Source of the DNA: Streptomyces geranii
Lineage (GTDB): Bacteria; Actinomycetota; Actinomycetes; Streptomycetales; Streptomycetaceae
DNA: 48,680 nucleotides
Assembly: GCF_002954775.1 (NCBI RefSeq)
Contig: NZ_PJME01000063.1
Coordinates: forward strand, 1-48,680
Direction of reading: 5' to 3'
Positions 23,287 to 31,198 of this stretch are shown in pieces. The translations under genes and the position numbers were made by a program. Under the pieces are notes generated by a model. The model made no database searches. It was not told the origin of the DNA and saw only the letters and a program-made list of their open reading frames with translations. The number at the start of each line of letters is the position of its first letter. The first letter of the stretch is position 1.

Positions 23287-25638
23287 TCACTGGGCGGGCT
23301 GGACGGTCTCGTCCTGCCAGTGGTCCCCGAGGGTCTGGGAGAGGCCCCTCCGCTCGTACCGGGTGCGCTCCTTCTTCAACGCGTTCTTGAAGTGCTTTCC
23401 GTGTGCGGTGGTGGCGTTGGAGATGAGGATATTGGCGTACGCTGTCCGGCTTGTCGCCTCCAACGCGCTGGTCAGGGCCGCCTGGTCGGCGACGGAACAG
23501 GTGCGCACCACGTGGTGCAGGACACGCGAGACGACGTACCAGGCCAAAGGCTTCTTGTCATCGAGTGTGTCCAGATCCAGCAGCAGTTGTGCCACCCCCG
23601 TCGCTGACGACTGCATGCACACGCTGTGCACCACGGCGTCGAGCCGCTCGTTCAGCGAAGCTGATTCGAGGGCCAGCAGCAGCCTCGCGACCTCCGGCAC
23701 CAACGCCGCACCGGCCCGTTCGCACAGGGCCTCCCTGCCGACGTAACGTGATCCGGCCTGGTCGAGAGCGCTCAGAAACTCCCCCAGGTGTCTGATGCCG
23801 TGCTCCATCATCGTCTGCTGGAAAACGGCCTTGGCGTGGAAGGGCAGCTCGCACCTTTCCAGGCAGATGAGGAAGGCTGCGACATCCTGCGGTTTGCTCG
23901 TCCTGGCCGCTGTCCGCACTATCGACCGCGAGCCGGGGAAGACCCGGTCCAGCGCGCTGATCAGCTCACGGATCTGGGACGTGCTCCTGGCCTGCACGGC
24001 GAGGACCAACAGTTCCGCCGCGTTCTGGTGACGTCCCGTGCCGTAGAAGTCGGCGATCAGAAAGACGATGTCTTCGGTCGGGCGGGTTTCCGCGGCGCGG
24101 CGCAACACCGTCCACGCGTGGTCGTAGCGGTGTGCCTGAAGCAGTACGTAGACGAACGCGACCAGATGCGCGACACCTCTGCTCTGTGTGCTGGCGAAGA
24201 CGTTCTCGGCGTCCTGGTTCAGCCCTAGCAACGACAAGGAGTCCGAGAGGCGCACGACGTCCGAGGCGGATCGCTCGGCTGCGGCCGTCAGTTGAAGGGT
24301 GTCGGCGAACTGGTCCAGACGTGCCTCGCGCAGCGCGTGGCTCAGCTCCGAGAGGTCGGCGACGTCGCGCCGGCCGGCGGCTGTGGACATGGCCGCTGTC
24401 ATGGCGACATCGAGTTCGCTGTTGGCCAGAGCCCTGGTCGCGGCGACCAGATCGTCGACCGGCCTGACCGTGGCCACCGCGCCCAGCAGGCTCTCGGCGT
24501 GCTCGTGGAGTCCGGCACGATGCAGTGCCAGGCCGAACGCGGCCACGTCTTCGGCCTGGTGGTACTCCACCGAAGCCCGTAAGAGGGTCAGGACAAATTC
24601 CTCCAGCTCCTCCCGGAACAGCGCCCGGGCCAGGGCACTGGTGTCGTCGACGGAGCGTGCCATCACCATGGCCGGTAGCGCGGCCTGAACATGCGCCTCG
24701 AACCCTGCCTGCTGGAGTGCGGCCAACAGACCCGCGACCTCTTCGATCGTGCGGGACTGACTGGCAGACCTCACCAGCTCACTGGCCATGGCCTTCCGCG
24801 TGCGCAGTTCGAGGTCCCCGACGGCCTGCACCAGTTCGGGCACCGAGGCGGTACGGTCCGCCTCTTCGAGCACGAACATCAGTGAGGGCGTTCCGTCCTG
24901 GTCGAGCTTCTGGAGGGTCTCCAGCCGTGTCTCCAGCTGGTGGCACTCCTCTTCGGCGGCGATCAGTTCGGCCCGGGTCTCCGTCAGCGCAGCCTGAAGG
25001 CAGTTCACCTCCTGCCTCAGGTCGTCGCACTCCTCCTCCAAGCGCCTGTACTCGCCCTGCCACACCTCGATCTCGGCGGACTGAGCGAGTTGCTCGCCTT
25101 CCAGCCGCATTTCGAGGTTCCGGCACCGGCCCTGGGTCTTCGCCAGCTGTGCCTGCCGGTCGTGCAGAGCTTCCTCCAGCACTCGCTGCCGGGTCCCTAT
25201 GCGCCGGGTCTCCTCGTCGGCCTCCGCCAGCTTGTCCTGGAGCACCTGGACCTCGCTGACGCGCCGACCGGTCTTCTCGGCCGCGCGGTGCAGGTCCCGG
25301 AGGGTCGACTCGGCCGCGGGGGTCAGCGGAACCCGGTCCTCCTGTAGGTCCGCGACGACACCGGCGACGAAGCTCCAAGGCGGGACCCGGTCGCCGCTGA
25401 GGTATCGGGTCACCGAACTGGCATCCAGGTGCCGTCGTGCGGCGTAGCGGCGCACACTGATCCCCAGTGAGAGGAAGACACTGCGCAGGTCTTCCGCGAA
25501 CGCCCGCCTGGTCGGGGGCAGACCGTCCTTCAGCGGAGCCAGCTGTGGCTTCCGCGCCGCGCAGCCCACGGACGCCTCGTCGGCATCCGGCACCTGTCCG
25601 TTGTGCATCCGGCCAGTATCGCGGTGCCGCAACTTCAT
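23287..25638 (-). CDS. HTH / coiled-coil / helical-repeat protein, function unknown
   Basis: 783 residues from ATG 25638 (ATG 25608 is possible; neither has a good ribosome binding site). Residues 45-100 form an HTH: RRAFAEDLRSVFLSLGISVR then RYLSGDRVPPWSFVAGVV. Residues about 100-245 are strongly coiled-coil (LQDKLAEADEETRRIGTRQ and long Glu/Gln/Arg heptads). Residues about 255-650 hold roughly eleven 32-33-residue alpha-helical repeats of the form R-s-x-x-D-v-a-x-L-a-x-A-L-x-x-a-g-L-x-x-h-A-e, reminiscent of TPR/PPR solenoids. No Walker A, nuclease or kinase motif was found. I recall many uncharacterised Streptomyces proteins sharing this HTH plus coiled-coil front end with variable rear ends. 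Divergent from a 48-residue membrane protein, across a region with two similar inverted repeats. Codon use is somewhat less G/C-biased than in groEL. Confidence 0.85.
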   Translation of the reverse strand: MKLRHRDTGRMHNGQVPDADEASVGCAARKPQLAPLKDGLPPTRRAFAEDLRSVFLSLGISVRRYAARRHLDASSVTRYLSGDRVPPWSFVAGVVADLQEDRVPLTPAAESTLRDLHRAAEKTGRRVSEVQVLQDKLAEADEETRRIGTRQRVLEEALHDRQAQLAKTQGRCRNLEMRLEGEQLAQSAEIEVWQGEYRRLEEECDDLRQEVNCLQAALTETRAELIAAEEECHQLETRLETLQKLDQDGTPSLMFVLEEADRTASVPELVQAVGDLELRTRKAMASELVRSASQSRTIEEVAGLLAALQQAGFEAHVQAALPAMVMARSVDDTSALARALFREELEEFVLTLLRASVEYHQAEDVAAFGLALHRAGLHEHAESLLGAVATVRPVDDLVAATRALANSELDVAMTAAMSTAAGRRDVADLSELSHALREARLDQFADTLQLTAAAERSASDVVRLSDSLSLLGLNQDAENVFASTQSRGVAHLVAFVYVLLQAHRYDHAWTVLRRAAETRPTEDIVFLIADFYGTGRHQNAAELLVLAVQARSTSQIRELISALDRVFPGSRSIVRTAARTSKPQDVAAFLICLERCELPFHAKAVFQQTMMEHGIRHLGEFLSALDQAGSRYVGREALCERAGAALVPEVARLLLALESASLNERLDAVVHSVCMQSSATGVAQLLLDLDTLDDKKPLAWYVVSRVLHHVVRTCSVADQAALTSALEATSRTAYANILISNATTAHGKHFKNALKKERTRYERRGLSQTLGDHWQDETVQPAQ

Positions 25639-25650
25639 GGGGGCGAAAGG

Positions 25651-25675
25651 CTGTTGCCACCTCGGTTGGCAACAG
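25651..25675. promoter_or_regulatory. 25-bp inverted repeat, candidate operator of the divergent pair
   Basis: Perfect arms CTGTTGCCA and TGGCAACAG with a 7-base spacer, only 13 bases before the start of the HTH gene. Its position suggests autoregulation by the HTH protein. Confidence 0.6.
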
Positions 25676-25685
25676 GAGTCTGTGC

Positions 25686-25702
25686 TGCCGCTTTGAACGG
25701 CA
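25686..25702. promoter_or_regulatory. Second, weaker inverted repeat of the same design
   Basis: TGCCG-CTTTGAA-CGGCA: 5-bp arms and again a 7-base spacer; the flanks continue with CAAC as in the first site. Likely a second binding site, 84 bases before the small membrane protein gene. Confidence 0.4.
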
Positions 25703-25788
25703 ACGCCTGATCCGGTCCCGAAGGTTCACCGCTCGGCCACGATGAGTTCGGGGCGCACGCCCAGACCCTGAGCGGGAGGACATCCGGT

Positions 25789-25935
25789 ATGACCATCTCC
25801 GAAGAGGACACGACGCGGGATCCCGCACGACGGCCGTTCTGGCGCCGTCTCGTCGGCCAGGCCGCCCTTGGGGCAGCTGGAGCCATTGGTTCGGCATTCG
25901 TCACCGGACTGCTGTGGTGGCTGCGCGCTCGCTGA
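25789..25935 (+). CDS. 48-residue single-pass membrane protein
   Basis: Reading from ATG 25789, with GGGAGGA 8 bases upstream, gives an acidic start (MTISEEDTTRD), a basic aromatic patch (RRPFWRR), one hydrophobic helix (about residues 22-45, LVGQAALGAAGAIGSAFVTG then LLWWL) and a basic end RAR. The excellent ribosome binding site, G/C-rich third positions and divergent placement support a real gene. The shape is that of small membrane toxins or signalling peptides. Paired with the HTH/helical-repeat gene; no family recognised. Confidence 0.7.
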   Translation: MTISEEDTTRDPARRPFWRRLVGQAALGAAGAIGSAFVTGLLWWLRAR

Positions 25936-25983
25936 CGACTCGGCGAACCTCCGCCTCCACCAACCAGAACCACCGGTGCAGAA

Positions 25984-26014
25984 GGCGGCACCCTTCTTCC
26001 AAAGGGGTGCCGCC
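25984..26014 (+). terminator. Terminator-like hairpin, near copy of the groEL terminator
   Basis: GGCGGCACCC pairs with GGGTGCCGCC around CTTCTTCCAAAG. Flanking bases repeat the groEL terminator on both sides (GGCGGCACCCTTCT and 20 identical bases at 26005-26024). It follows the small membrane protein gene by 48 bases. Confidence 0.8.
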
Positions 26015-26159
26015 CTCGGGCGTTTGCGGGAGCTTGGACGGGTGCTGTTCGGGGGGTCACCGACCGTGGCCGGGACGGGGACTCCCCGGGCTACCGCCAG
26101 GGCCTGTCCGGCGGATCAGGCCGGAGGACAGCTGCGGTGCCGAACAAGCGCAGACGGGC

Positions 26160-26339
26160 GTGCCAAGCCTCACGTCGGACCGTGTACCGGTGCCGTCGGA
26201 CGGCAACGTCTGCCTTCTGAACAACCGGCACCGCATTGTCGTCCTCTGCAACACGAATGCCTCGAAGATGGAGGGCACTGCATCGGCGTGGGCGGCGGTG
26301 TGGGCCGCAGCAGCGGACGAGGACTCCCTGGACTGGTAG
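26160..26339 (+). CDS. Possible small gene or gene remnant
   Basis: Frame from GTG 26160 to TAG 26337 encodes 59 residues: Val-Pro-Ser-Leu ... NVCLLNNRHRIVVLCNTNAS ... ending DEDSLDW. Third codon positions are nearly all G or C and the peptide looks protein-like, but no ribosome binding site is seen and the N-terminal part is not recognisable. It may be the 3' end of a decayed gene next to an inserted module. Upstream, GGCCTGTCCGGCGGATCAGG (26101-26120) resembles a motif frequent in Streptomyces intergenic DNA (recalled). Confidence 0.3.
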   Translation: MPSLTSDRVPVPSDGNVCLLNNRHRIVVLCNTNASKMEGTASAWAAVWAAAADEDSLDW

Positions 26340-26423
26340 GCCCGTCGAGGCCTGTGGACGTGGCCGGGATCACACCAGCCCCGCCCCCGGTGTCGGAATG
26401 AGCGGGCGCTCAGTGGCCGTTGA

Positions 26424-26441
26424 TGTGCATGCGTATGCACA
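26424..26441. promoter_or_regulatory. 18-bp inverted repeat upstream of the Old Yellow Enzyme gene
   Basis: Perfect 7-bp arms TGTGCAT and ATGCACA around GCGT, 57-74 bases before the GTG start. Suits a dimeric redox or MarR/TetR-like repressor, but no regulator gene is adjacent. Confidence 0.5.
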
Positions 26442-26497
26442 CAAGCGCAGGTTCTGACCACTCCGACCGCTCTGTCCCCTTCCCCAGGAGCCCCCAC

Positions 26498-27628
26498 GTG
26501 ACAGCCCCCGCCCCCGCCCACACCTCCCGCGCTGCCCAGGTTCTCTCCCGTCCCCTCTCGATCAACGGTCTGACCGTGTCGAACCGGATCGTGATGGCGC
26601 CGATGACGCGTGCGTTCTCGCCCGGTGGTGTTCCCGGGGCGGACGTCGCCTCGTACTACTCGCGTCGGGCCGCCGCCGGTGTGGGGCTGATCGTCACCGA
26701 GGGGACGTACGTCGGGCACGACTCCGCCGGGCAGAGCGACAGCATCCCGCGGTTCCACGGCGAGGAGCAGCTCGCGGGGTGGGCGAAGGTCGCCGAGGCC
26801 GTGCACGCGGCCGGCGGGAAGATCGTGCCGCAGCTGTGGCACATCGGCATGGTCAGGCAGGCCGGGCAGCCGCCGTACGCCGATGCCCCGGCGGTCGGTC
26901 CGTCCGGGCTGCGTCTCGACGGCAGCGCCGGCAGCGGCAAGGAGATGACGCAGGACGACCTGGACGACGTCATCGACGCGTTCGTCGAGGCCGCGGTGGC
27001 CGCCGAGCGCATCGGCTTCGACGGGGTCGAACTGCACGGCGCCCACGGCTACCTGCTCGACCAGTTCCTCTGGGCCGGCACCAACCGCCGCACGGACGCG
27101 TACGGGGGTGACCTGGTCGCCCGTACGAAGTTCGCGACCGAGATCGTGGCCGCCGTACGCGAGGCGGTGTCCGCGTCCTTCCCGATCATCTTCCGTTACT
27201 CGCAGTGGAAGCAGGAGGCCTACGACGCCCGGCTCGCCGAGACTCCGGAGGAGCTGGAGGCGCTGCTGGCCCCGCTCGCCGCGGCCGGGGTCGACGCCTT
27301 CCACGCCTCCACGCGCCGCTACTGGCTCCCGGAGTTCGAGGGCTCGGACCTCAACCTGGCCGGCTGGACGAAGAAGCTGACCGGCAAGCCCACCATCACC
27401 GTCGGCTCGGTCGGCCTCGACGGCGACTTCCTCCGGGGCTTCGCGGGCGAGGGTGCGCCCCTCAAGAGCGTCGACGATCTGCTGGACCGGCTGGAGGGCG
27501 GGGAGTTCGACCTCGTCGCGGTCGGCCGTGCGCTGCTCCAGGACCCGGAGTGGGCGGCGAAGGTGCTGGCGGGCCGGACCGGTGAGCTGAAGGCGTACGA
27601 CGCTGCGGCGCTGGGTTCGCTGAGCTAG
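26498..27628 (+). CDS. Old Yellow Enzyme family NADH:flavin oxidoreductase
   Basis: 376 residues from GTG 26498, with AGGAG 7 bases upstream. TIM-barrel FMN enzyme: LTVSNRIVMAPMTRAFSPGG, IVTEGTYVGHDSAGQSD, VPQLWHIGMVRQAG, FDGVELHGAHGYLLDQFLW (His pair that binds the oxidised substrate is HGAH), TNRRTDAYGG, FRYSQWKQ, and ITVGSVG. It reduces activated C=C bonds of enals, enones or nitro compounds with NAD(P)H. Monocistronic, with an upstream inverted repeat; possible role in electrophile detoxification. Confidence 0.93.
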   Translation: MTAPAPAHTSRAAQVLSRPLSINGLTVSNRIVMAPMTRAFSPGGVPGADVASYYSRRAAAGVGLIVTEGTYVGHDSAGQSDSIPRFHGEEQLAGWAKVAEAVHAAGGKIVPQLWHIGMVRQAGQPPYADAPAVGPSGLRLDGSAGSGKEMTQDDLDDVIDAFVEAAVAAERIGFDGVELHGAHGYLLDQFLWAGTNRRTDAYGGDLVARTKFATEIVAAVREAVSASFPIIFRYSQWKQEAYDARLAETPEELEALLAPLAAAGVDAFHASTRRYWLPEFEGSDLNLAGWTKKLTGKPTITVGSVGLDGDFLRGFAGEGAPLKSVDDLLDRLEGGEFDLVAVGRALLQDPEWAAKVLAGRTGELKAYDAAALGSLS

Positions 27629-27691
27629 AGCCGGTAGTAGCTGGATCCGTACCCGTCAGGGGGGTGGGTCGGTCGCCCGTAAGATTTCCGC

Positions 27692-27711
27692 CAAAATTGC
27701 TGACAATTTTG
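27692..27711. promoter_or_regulatory. AT-rich inverted repeat between the OYE and esterase genes
   Basis: Perfect arms CAAAATTG and CAATTTTG around CTGA, with an outer CGCCCG/CGGGCG pair (27674 and 27712). It lies 64 bases after the OYE stop and 135 before the esterase start. Terminator and operator are both possible; the rest of this 217-base gap shows nothing else. Confidence 0.4.
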
Positions 27712-27845
27712 CGGGCGATTGGTTCGCTTTGCTGGTTGCTTGCCGGCCAGCCCCTTCCAGCGTCACTGGAGACACACAGACGGTCTTAAGAAACTGCTGT
27801 TGAACTGTGCGGCGTCCGAACGAGCCGTGAAGACAGGAGACAGCA

Positions 27846-29363
27846 GTGAAGCGCAGGTCAGTGGTCATGGGACTCACCGCCGCGGCCGTCGTGGTGCCCG
27901 GGATACCCGCGATACCGGCGGTCGGACTCCCTTCCGGCGCCCGAACCGCAGCGTCCCTCGTCTTCGACCCGTCCGCCCACACCGAGCAGACGATCAGCAT
28001 CACCGACACCACCGGCACCGCCCACGAGGTCGTCTACCGCTTCTACAAGGTCGCCTCCTACGTGGCGAACCCGGTCGACGCGACCTACCAGTCCCTGAAC
28101 ATCTGCGAGCCGGTGAGAATCGACGGCGCGGCGGTCGACGCGAGCGGGGCGCCGATCCTGCTCGCCAACGCCGTCGGCGGCTACGCGCCGTCCTCCGTGT
28201 CGGCCAGGACCGGGATCACCGCCACCGGCATGGGCGGCGCCACCACCCGCCAGGCGCTCGCGCTCGCCGCCGGGTACGTGGTCGTGGAACCGGGTGCGCG
28301 TGGCCGTACCCTCGTCGACGCGACGACCGGGGTCTACTACGGGGTCGCGCCCGCCGCGATCGTCGATCTCAAGGCCGCCGTACGGTACTTGAGGGCCAAC
28401 AAGGGGCGGGTGCCCGGGAACGTGCGCCGGATCGTGTCGTCCGGTGTGAGTGCGGGCGGGGCGCTGTCGTCGCTGCTCGGTGCCTCCGGTGACAGCCCGC
28501 TCTACGAGCCCTACCTGGAGGCGATCGGGGCCGCCGACGCGAGCGACGCGATCTTCGCGACCGGGGCCTGGTGTCCGATCACGGACCTCGAACACGCCGA
28601 CATGGCGTACGAGTGGTGCTGGGGGACGAACCCGCTGGGCGGCGGCGCGCAGGTGGACCAGACGCTGTCGAACGAGTTGAGCACGGCGTACGGCGAGCAT
28701 GTGGCGTCGCTCGGGCTGCGGGCGAAGGGGTACGGCAGGCTCACGGCCCGCAATCTCGACGACTATCTGCTGAAGACGTTCATGGAGCCGTCGGCGACGA
28801 AGTACCTGGCGGGGCTGTCGGACGAGGCCCGCGCGGCCTATCTCGCCGCGAGGCCGTTCATCGACTGGTCCGGCGGCCGGGCCCGCTTCACCTGGGCGGA
28901 CTTCCTCACCCACGTCGGCGCCCGCCGCAAGAACGTGCCCTCCTTCGACACCCTCGACCTGGCCAGCCCCGAGAACAACCTCTTCGGTACGGGGACCACG
29001 CGGGCCCGTCACTTCACCCTCTGGAGTCTCCGGCACGCGAACGGCGACAGCGCCCGTCTCGACGAGGACATCCCGGAGAAGCTCGCCCTGATGAACCCGA
29101 TGCACCACCTGGTCGGCAAGGCGAACGACCGGCGCTCCAAGCACTGGTGGATCCGCCTCGGGACAAAGGACACCGACACGTCCCACACGGTCGCGGGCAA
29201 CCTGCACGCCCGGCTCGATCAGCTGGGCGACGACGTCGACACGTCGTACTACTGGGACGCGGGGCACGGGGCGGACCAGGACCCCGGGGAGTTCGTGAAG
29301 TGGATCGGGGAGGTGTCGGGGTATTCCGGGGGCGGGGGGCGAGCGGCGGGTCAGTCGGCGTAG
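27846..29363 (+). CDS. Secreted alpha/beta-hydrolase, tannase/feruloyl-esterase-like
   Basis: 505 residues from GTG 27846 with AGGAG 6 bases upstream. The N-terminus MKRRSVVMGLTAAAVVVPGI is a signal peptide with twin arginine, so Tat export is possible. Catalytic Ser202 sits in SSGVSAGGALSS; Asp and His are expected in the C-terminal part (YYWDAGHGADQDPGEFVKW). The pattern PVDATYQSLNICEP, GYVVVEPGARG, VDLKAAVRYLRANKG and SKHWWIRLGTKDTDTSHTVA matches the subtype-B tannase family of large esterases. It probably cleaves plant phenolic or other esters outside the cell. Tail overlaps the convergent Uma2 gene by 13 bases. Confidence 0.8.
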   Translation: MKRRSVVMGLTAAAVVVPGIPAIPAVGLPSGARTAASLVFDPSAHTEQTISITDTTGTAHEVVYRFYKVASYVANPVDATYQSLNICEPVRIDGAAVDASGAPILLANAVGGYAPSSVSARTGITATGMGGATTRQALALAAGYVVVEPGARGRTLVDATTGVYYGVAPAAIVDLKAAVRYLRANKGRVPGNVRRIVSSGVSAGGALSSLLGASGDSPLYEPYLEAIGAADASDAIFATGAWCPITDLEHADMAYEWCWGTNPLGGGAQVDQTLSNELSTAYGEHVASLGLRAKGYGRLTARNLDDYLLKTFMEPSATKYLAGLSDEARAAYLAARPFIDWSGGRARFTWADFLTHVGARRKNVPSFDTLDLASPENNLFGTGTTRARHFTLWSLRHANGDSARLDEDIPEKLALMNPMHHLVGKANDRRSKHWWIRLGTKDTDTSHTVAGNLHARLDQLGDDVDTSYYWDAGHGADQDPGEFVKWIGEVSGYSGGGGRAAGQSA

Positions 29364-30031
29364 TCCTTGAGCTTCTCGGTGTCGAGGGTGATGCCCACGG
29401 GGTGGGGGATCGCCACGGCGGCCCCCCACGGGTGGGACGAGGACTGCTGGTACCGGCCGTCCTTCGGCTCGCTGAACACGGTGACGGTGTTGTTGTCGCG
29501 GTCGACGAGGAGGTAGACGGGGATGTCGGCCGCCGCGTAGCCGAGGGGTTTGTCGACGCGGTCGCGCTGGTCGGTGTCCCGGTCGTGGGAGGTGATCTCC
29601 ACGGCCATGAGGGCGCCGTCGGGGTTGGACCACTCGCGGTGGCCTGTGAAGTGGTCCACGGGCGCCAGGAAACCGTCGGTGCGGGCGCGGCCCTTGCGGT
29701 AGGCCTCGGCCTTGACGCCCCGTTCGGGCGCAAGGTCGAGGTCGGGGCGCTGTTGCATGCACTGGCGGAGCAGCCACATGAAGATCGATGTGTGGGTGCC
29801 GTCGGGCATGGCCTTGACCTTTACTTTTCCGTTGATGTACTCCAGCCGCACGGTTTCGGGAGCGACGGCGGCAAGCTCCTCGAATTCGTCCACGTCGAGC
29901 GGACCGTGGCGGATGCACAGCCTTCCGCCGAGGAACTCCAGCCGGTTCCGCAGCTCTCGCGGAGCCCTGCGGACGAGTTCTTCGAAGTCCTCGACGGACA
30001 TCTGCGGGCGGTCGGCGGTGTCAGGGGTCAT
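29351..30031 (-). CDS. Uma2 family (DUF820) putative endonuclease
   Basis: 226 residues from ATG 30031 behind GGAGG. Uma2 features: MSVEDFEELVRRAP, RLEYINGKVKVKAMPDGTHT, the core with APERGVKAEAY, ARTDGFLAPV, LMAVEITSHDRDTDQRDRVDKPLGYAAADIPVYLLVD (the E-x-x-S-x-x-T/D-x-x-x-D-x-x-x-K-x-x-Y-A signature in which Asp and Glu-x-Lys are nuclease-like). The fold is PD-(D/E)XK-related. Streptomyces genomes carry many copies of unknown function. It follows the zinc-ribbon regulator on the same strand with 58 bases between. Confidence 0.88.
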   Translation of the reverse strand: MTPDTADRPQMSVEDFEELVRRAPRELRNRLEFLGGRLCIRHGPLDVDEFEELAAVAPETVRLEYINGKVKVKAMPDGTHTSIFMWLLRQCMQQRPDLDLAPERGVKAEAYRKGRARTDGFLAPVDHFTGHREWSNPDGALMAVEITSHDRDTDQRDRVDKPLGYAAADIPVYLLVDRDNNTVTVFSEPKDGRYQQSSSHPWGAAVAIPHPVGITLDTEKLKDYAD

Positions 30032-30089
30032 GGCATTGCCTCCTTCCTCACATCGTGCCCTGGAGTGGCCTTGGCGGACGTTGGAGCCG

Positions 30090-30917
30090 TCATACGAGTG
30101 GCCTTTCTTGCTTCTTGTGGGCCATCGCAGCGCGGATTTCCGCAGCACGGGCGTGGATTGTCGGTGCGGGCAGGGGCGCACTGCTGTGAGCGGGGGCGTA
30201 CTCGCCCCGGCACTCCCCGCACACGCCCCCCGGCAGCGCCTCCGCCCGCCCCGGCGCCCCGCACTTCGCGCACTCCAGCATTCGCAGCGCTGGCCGTGCG
30301 GGGGCGGGCCTCGGGGGGAGTTTGCCGGTCAGGCGGGTGCGGACCAGGGCGAACGGGGAGTGGACCGGGTTCGGCAGGCCGACGGTCAGGGCGTGTCGTA
30401 CGGAGTCCTCGTCCGCGCCTCGCTCGAACCACTCCGCGACCAGCGGGGCCAGCGTCGCGCACTCCGCCTCGGAGAGGGACAGCGCGGAGGCGGTACGACC
30501 GAGAGCGGCGAGCAGGATGAACGCGCGTGAGCGCGTCTGGTGGCCCCCCTGCCCGTGCCGCTCCGGGGACTCCGCCGGTACGTCGCCCCGCGTGAACGTC
30601 GCCCACCAGTCGTCGTCCCGTGCCGTGCGGGTGAACCACGTTCGGGTGATCCAGAGTTGGCTTCCGGTGCCGGTCAGGTGTTCGCGGCCCCGGCGCAAGT
30701 GGCCTGCCCGCTGGAGGTTGTTGAGGGCGGTGCGGAGGGCGCACTGGCCGTACGTCATGTGCTTGGCCAGCGTCTTTACGCTGACGTCCGCCCCGTTCGG
30801 CAAGCGGTCGATGTACGAGGCCACCGCGGCCTCGCGGGGCGGGAGATGTGCGAAGTCGTGGTTCGTGCGGGGGCGTTGGCCGGGGGCGTCGCGTTTGCCG
30901 TAACCCGGATTGGCCAT
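30090..30917 (-). CDS. Winged-HTH replication/regulator-like protein with C-terminal zinc ribbon
   Basis: 275 residues from ATG 30917; a GTG at 31028 would add 37 residues and begin inside a hairpin. N-terminal part: LPPREAAVASYIDRLPNGAD, VSVKTLAKHMTYGQCALRTA then LNNLQRAGHLRRGREHL is a winged helix-turn-helix. The middle (RAFILLAALGRTASALSLSE) is helical. The C-terminus has a zinc ribbon CAKCGAPGRAEALPGGVCGEC. This architecture recurs in Streptomyces mobile and accessory regions (recalled). Possible DNA-binding regulator; target unknown. Confidence 0.75.
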   Translation of the reverse strand: MANPGYGKRDAPGQRPRTNHDFAHLPPREAAVASYIDRLPNGADVSVKTLAKHMTYGQCALRTALNNLQRAGHLRRGREHLTGTGSQLWITRTWFTRTARDDDWWATFTRGDVPAESPERHGQGGHQTRSRAFILLAALGRTASALSLSEAECATLAPLVAEWFERGADEDSVRHALTVGLPNPVHSPFALVRTRLTGKLPPRPAPARPALRMLECAKCGAPGRAEALPGGVCGECRGEYAPAHSSAPLPAPTIHARAAEIRAAMAHKKQERPLV

Positions 30918-31007
30918 CGGGTGGGGCGGGGTCGCGTGCGCGGGCGGGACGGCAGCACTAAACTTGGCTTCAGCCACGGGATCGTCCGTTCGATCTTTGA
31001 GGTCAGG

Positions 31008-31038
31008 CCCCCGCAGGTGTTCCAGCACCTAGCGGGGG
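31008..31038. promoter_or_regulatory. Strong hairpin in the leader of the zinc-ribbon HTH gene
   Basis: CCCCCGC-AGGTG pairs with CACCT-(A)-GCGGGGG around TTCCAG. Lies between a promoter-like pair and the chosen start. Could be an attenuator, an operator, or a plus-strand terminator, since TTCGTTCTTT follows on the plus strand. Confidence 0.5.
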
Positions 31039-31052
31039 TTCGTTCTTTGGGC

Positions 31053-31082
31053 ACGCTAGCCCCTCGTGACTCTGCGTGGCAA
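31053..31082 (-). promoter_or_regulatory. Promoter-like -35/-10 for the zinc-ribbon HTH gene
   Basis: On the minus strand TTGCCA (31082-31077), 18 bases, then TAGCGT (31058-31053), a typical Streptomyces -10 (TAGnnT). Transcription would begin near 31046 and include the hairpin. Confidence 0.4.
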
Positions 31083-31111
31083 GCCGAACGCGTCAAGTCA
31101 ACAGGTGGGGA

Positions 31112-31138
31112 GGGAGGGCGGGTTGAGACCCGCCTCCC
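31112..31138 (-). terminator. Terminator-like hairpin after the unknown 200-residue gene
   Basis: GGGAGGGCGGGT pairs with ACCCGCCTCCC around TGAG with a one-base bulge, 60 bases after the stop at 31199. Confidence 0.55.
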
Positions 31139-31198
31139 ATTCCAAAGAAGGAGGGCTCGGAGCTGGCCGCTTGAGCTTCGGGGCGCACCCGGCAGGGG

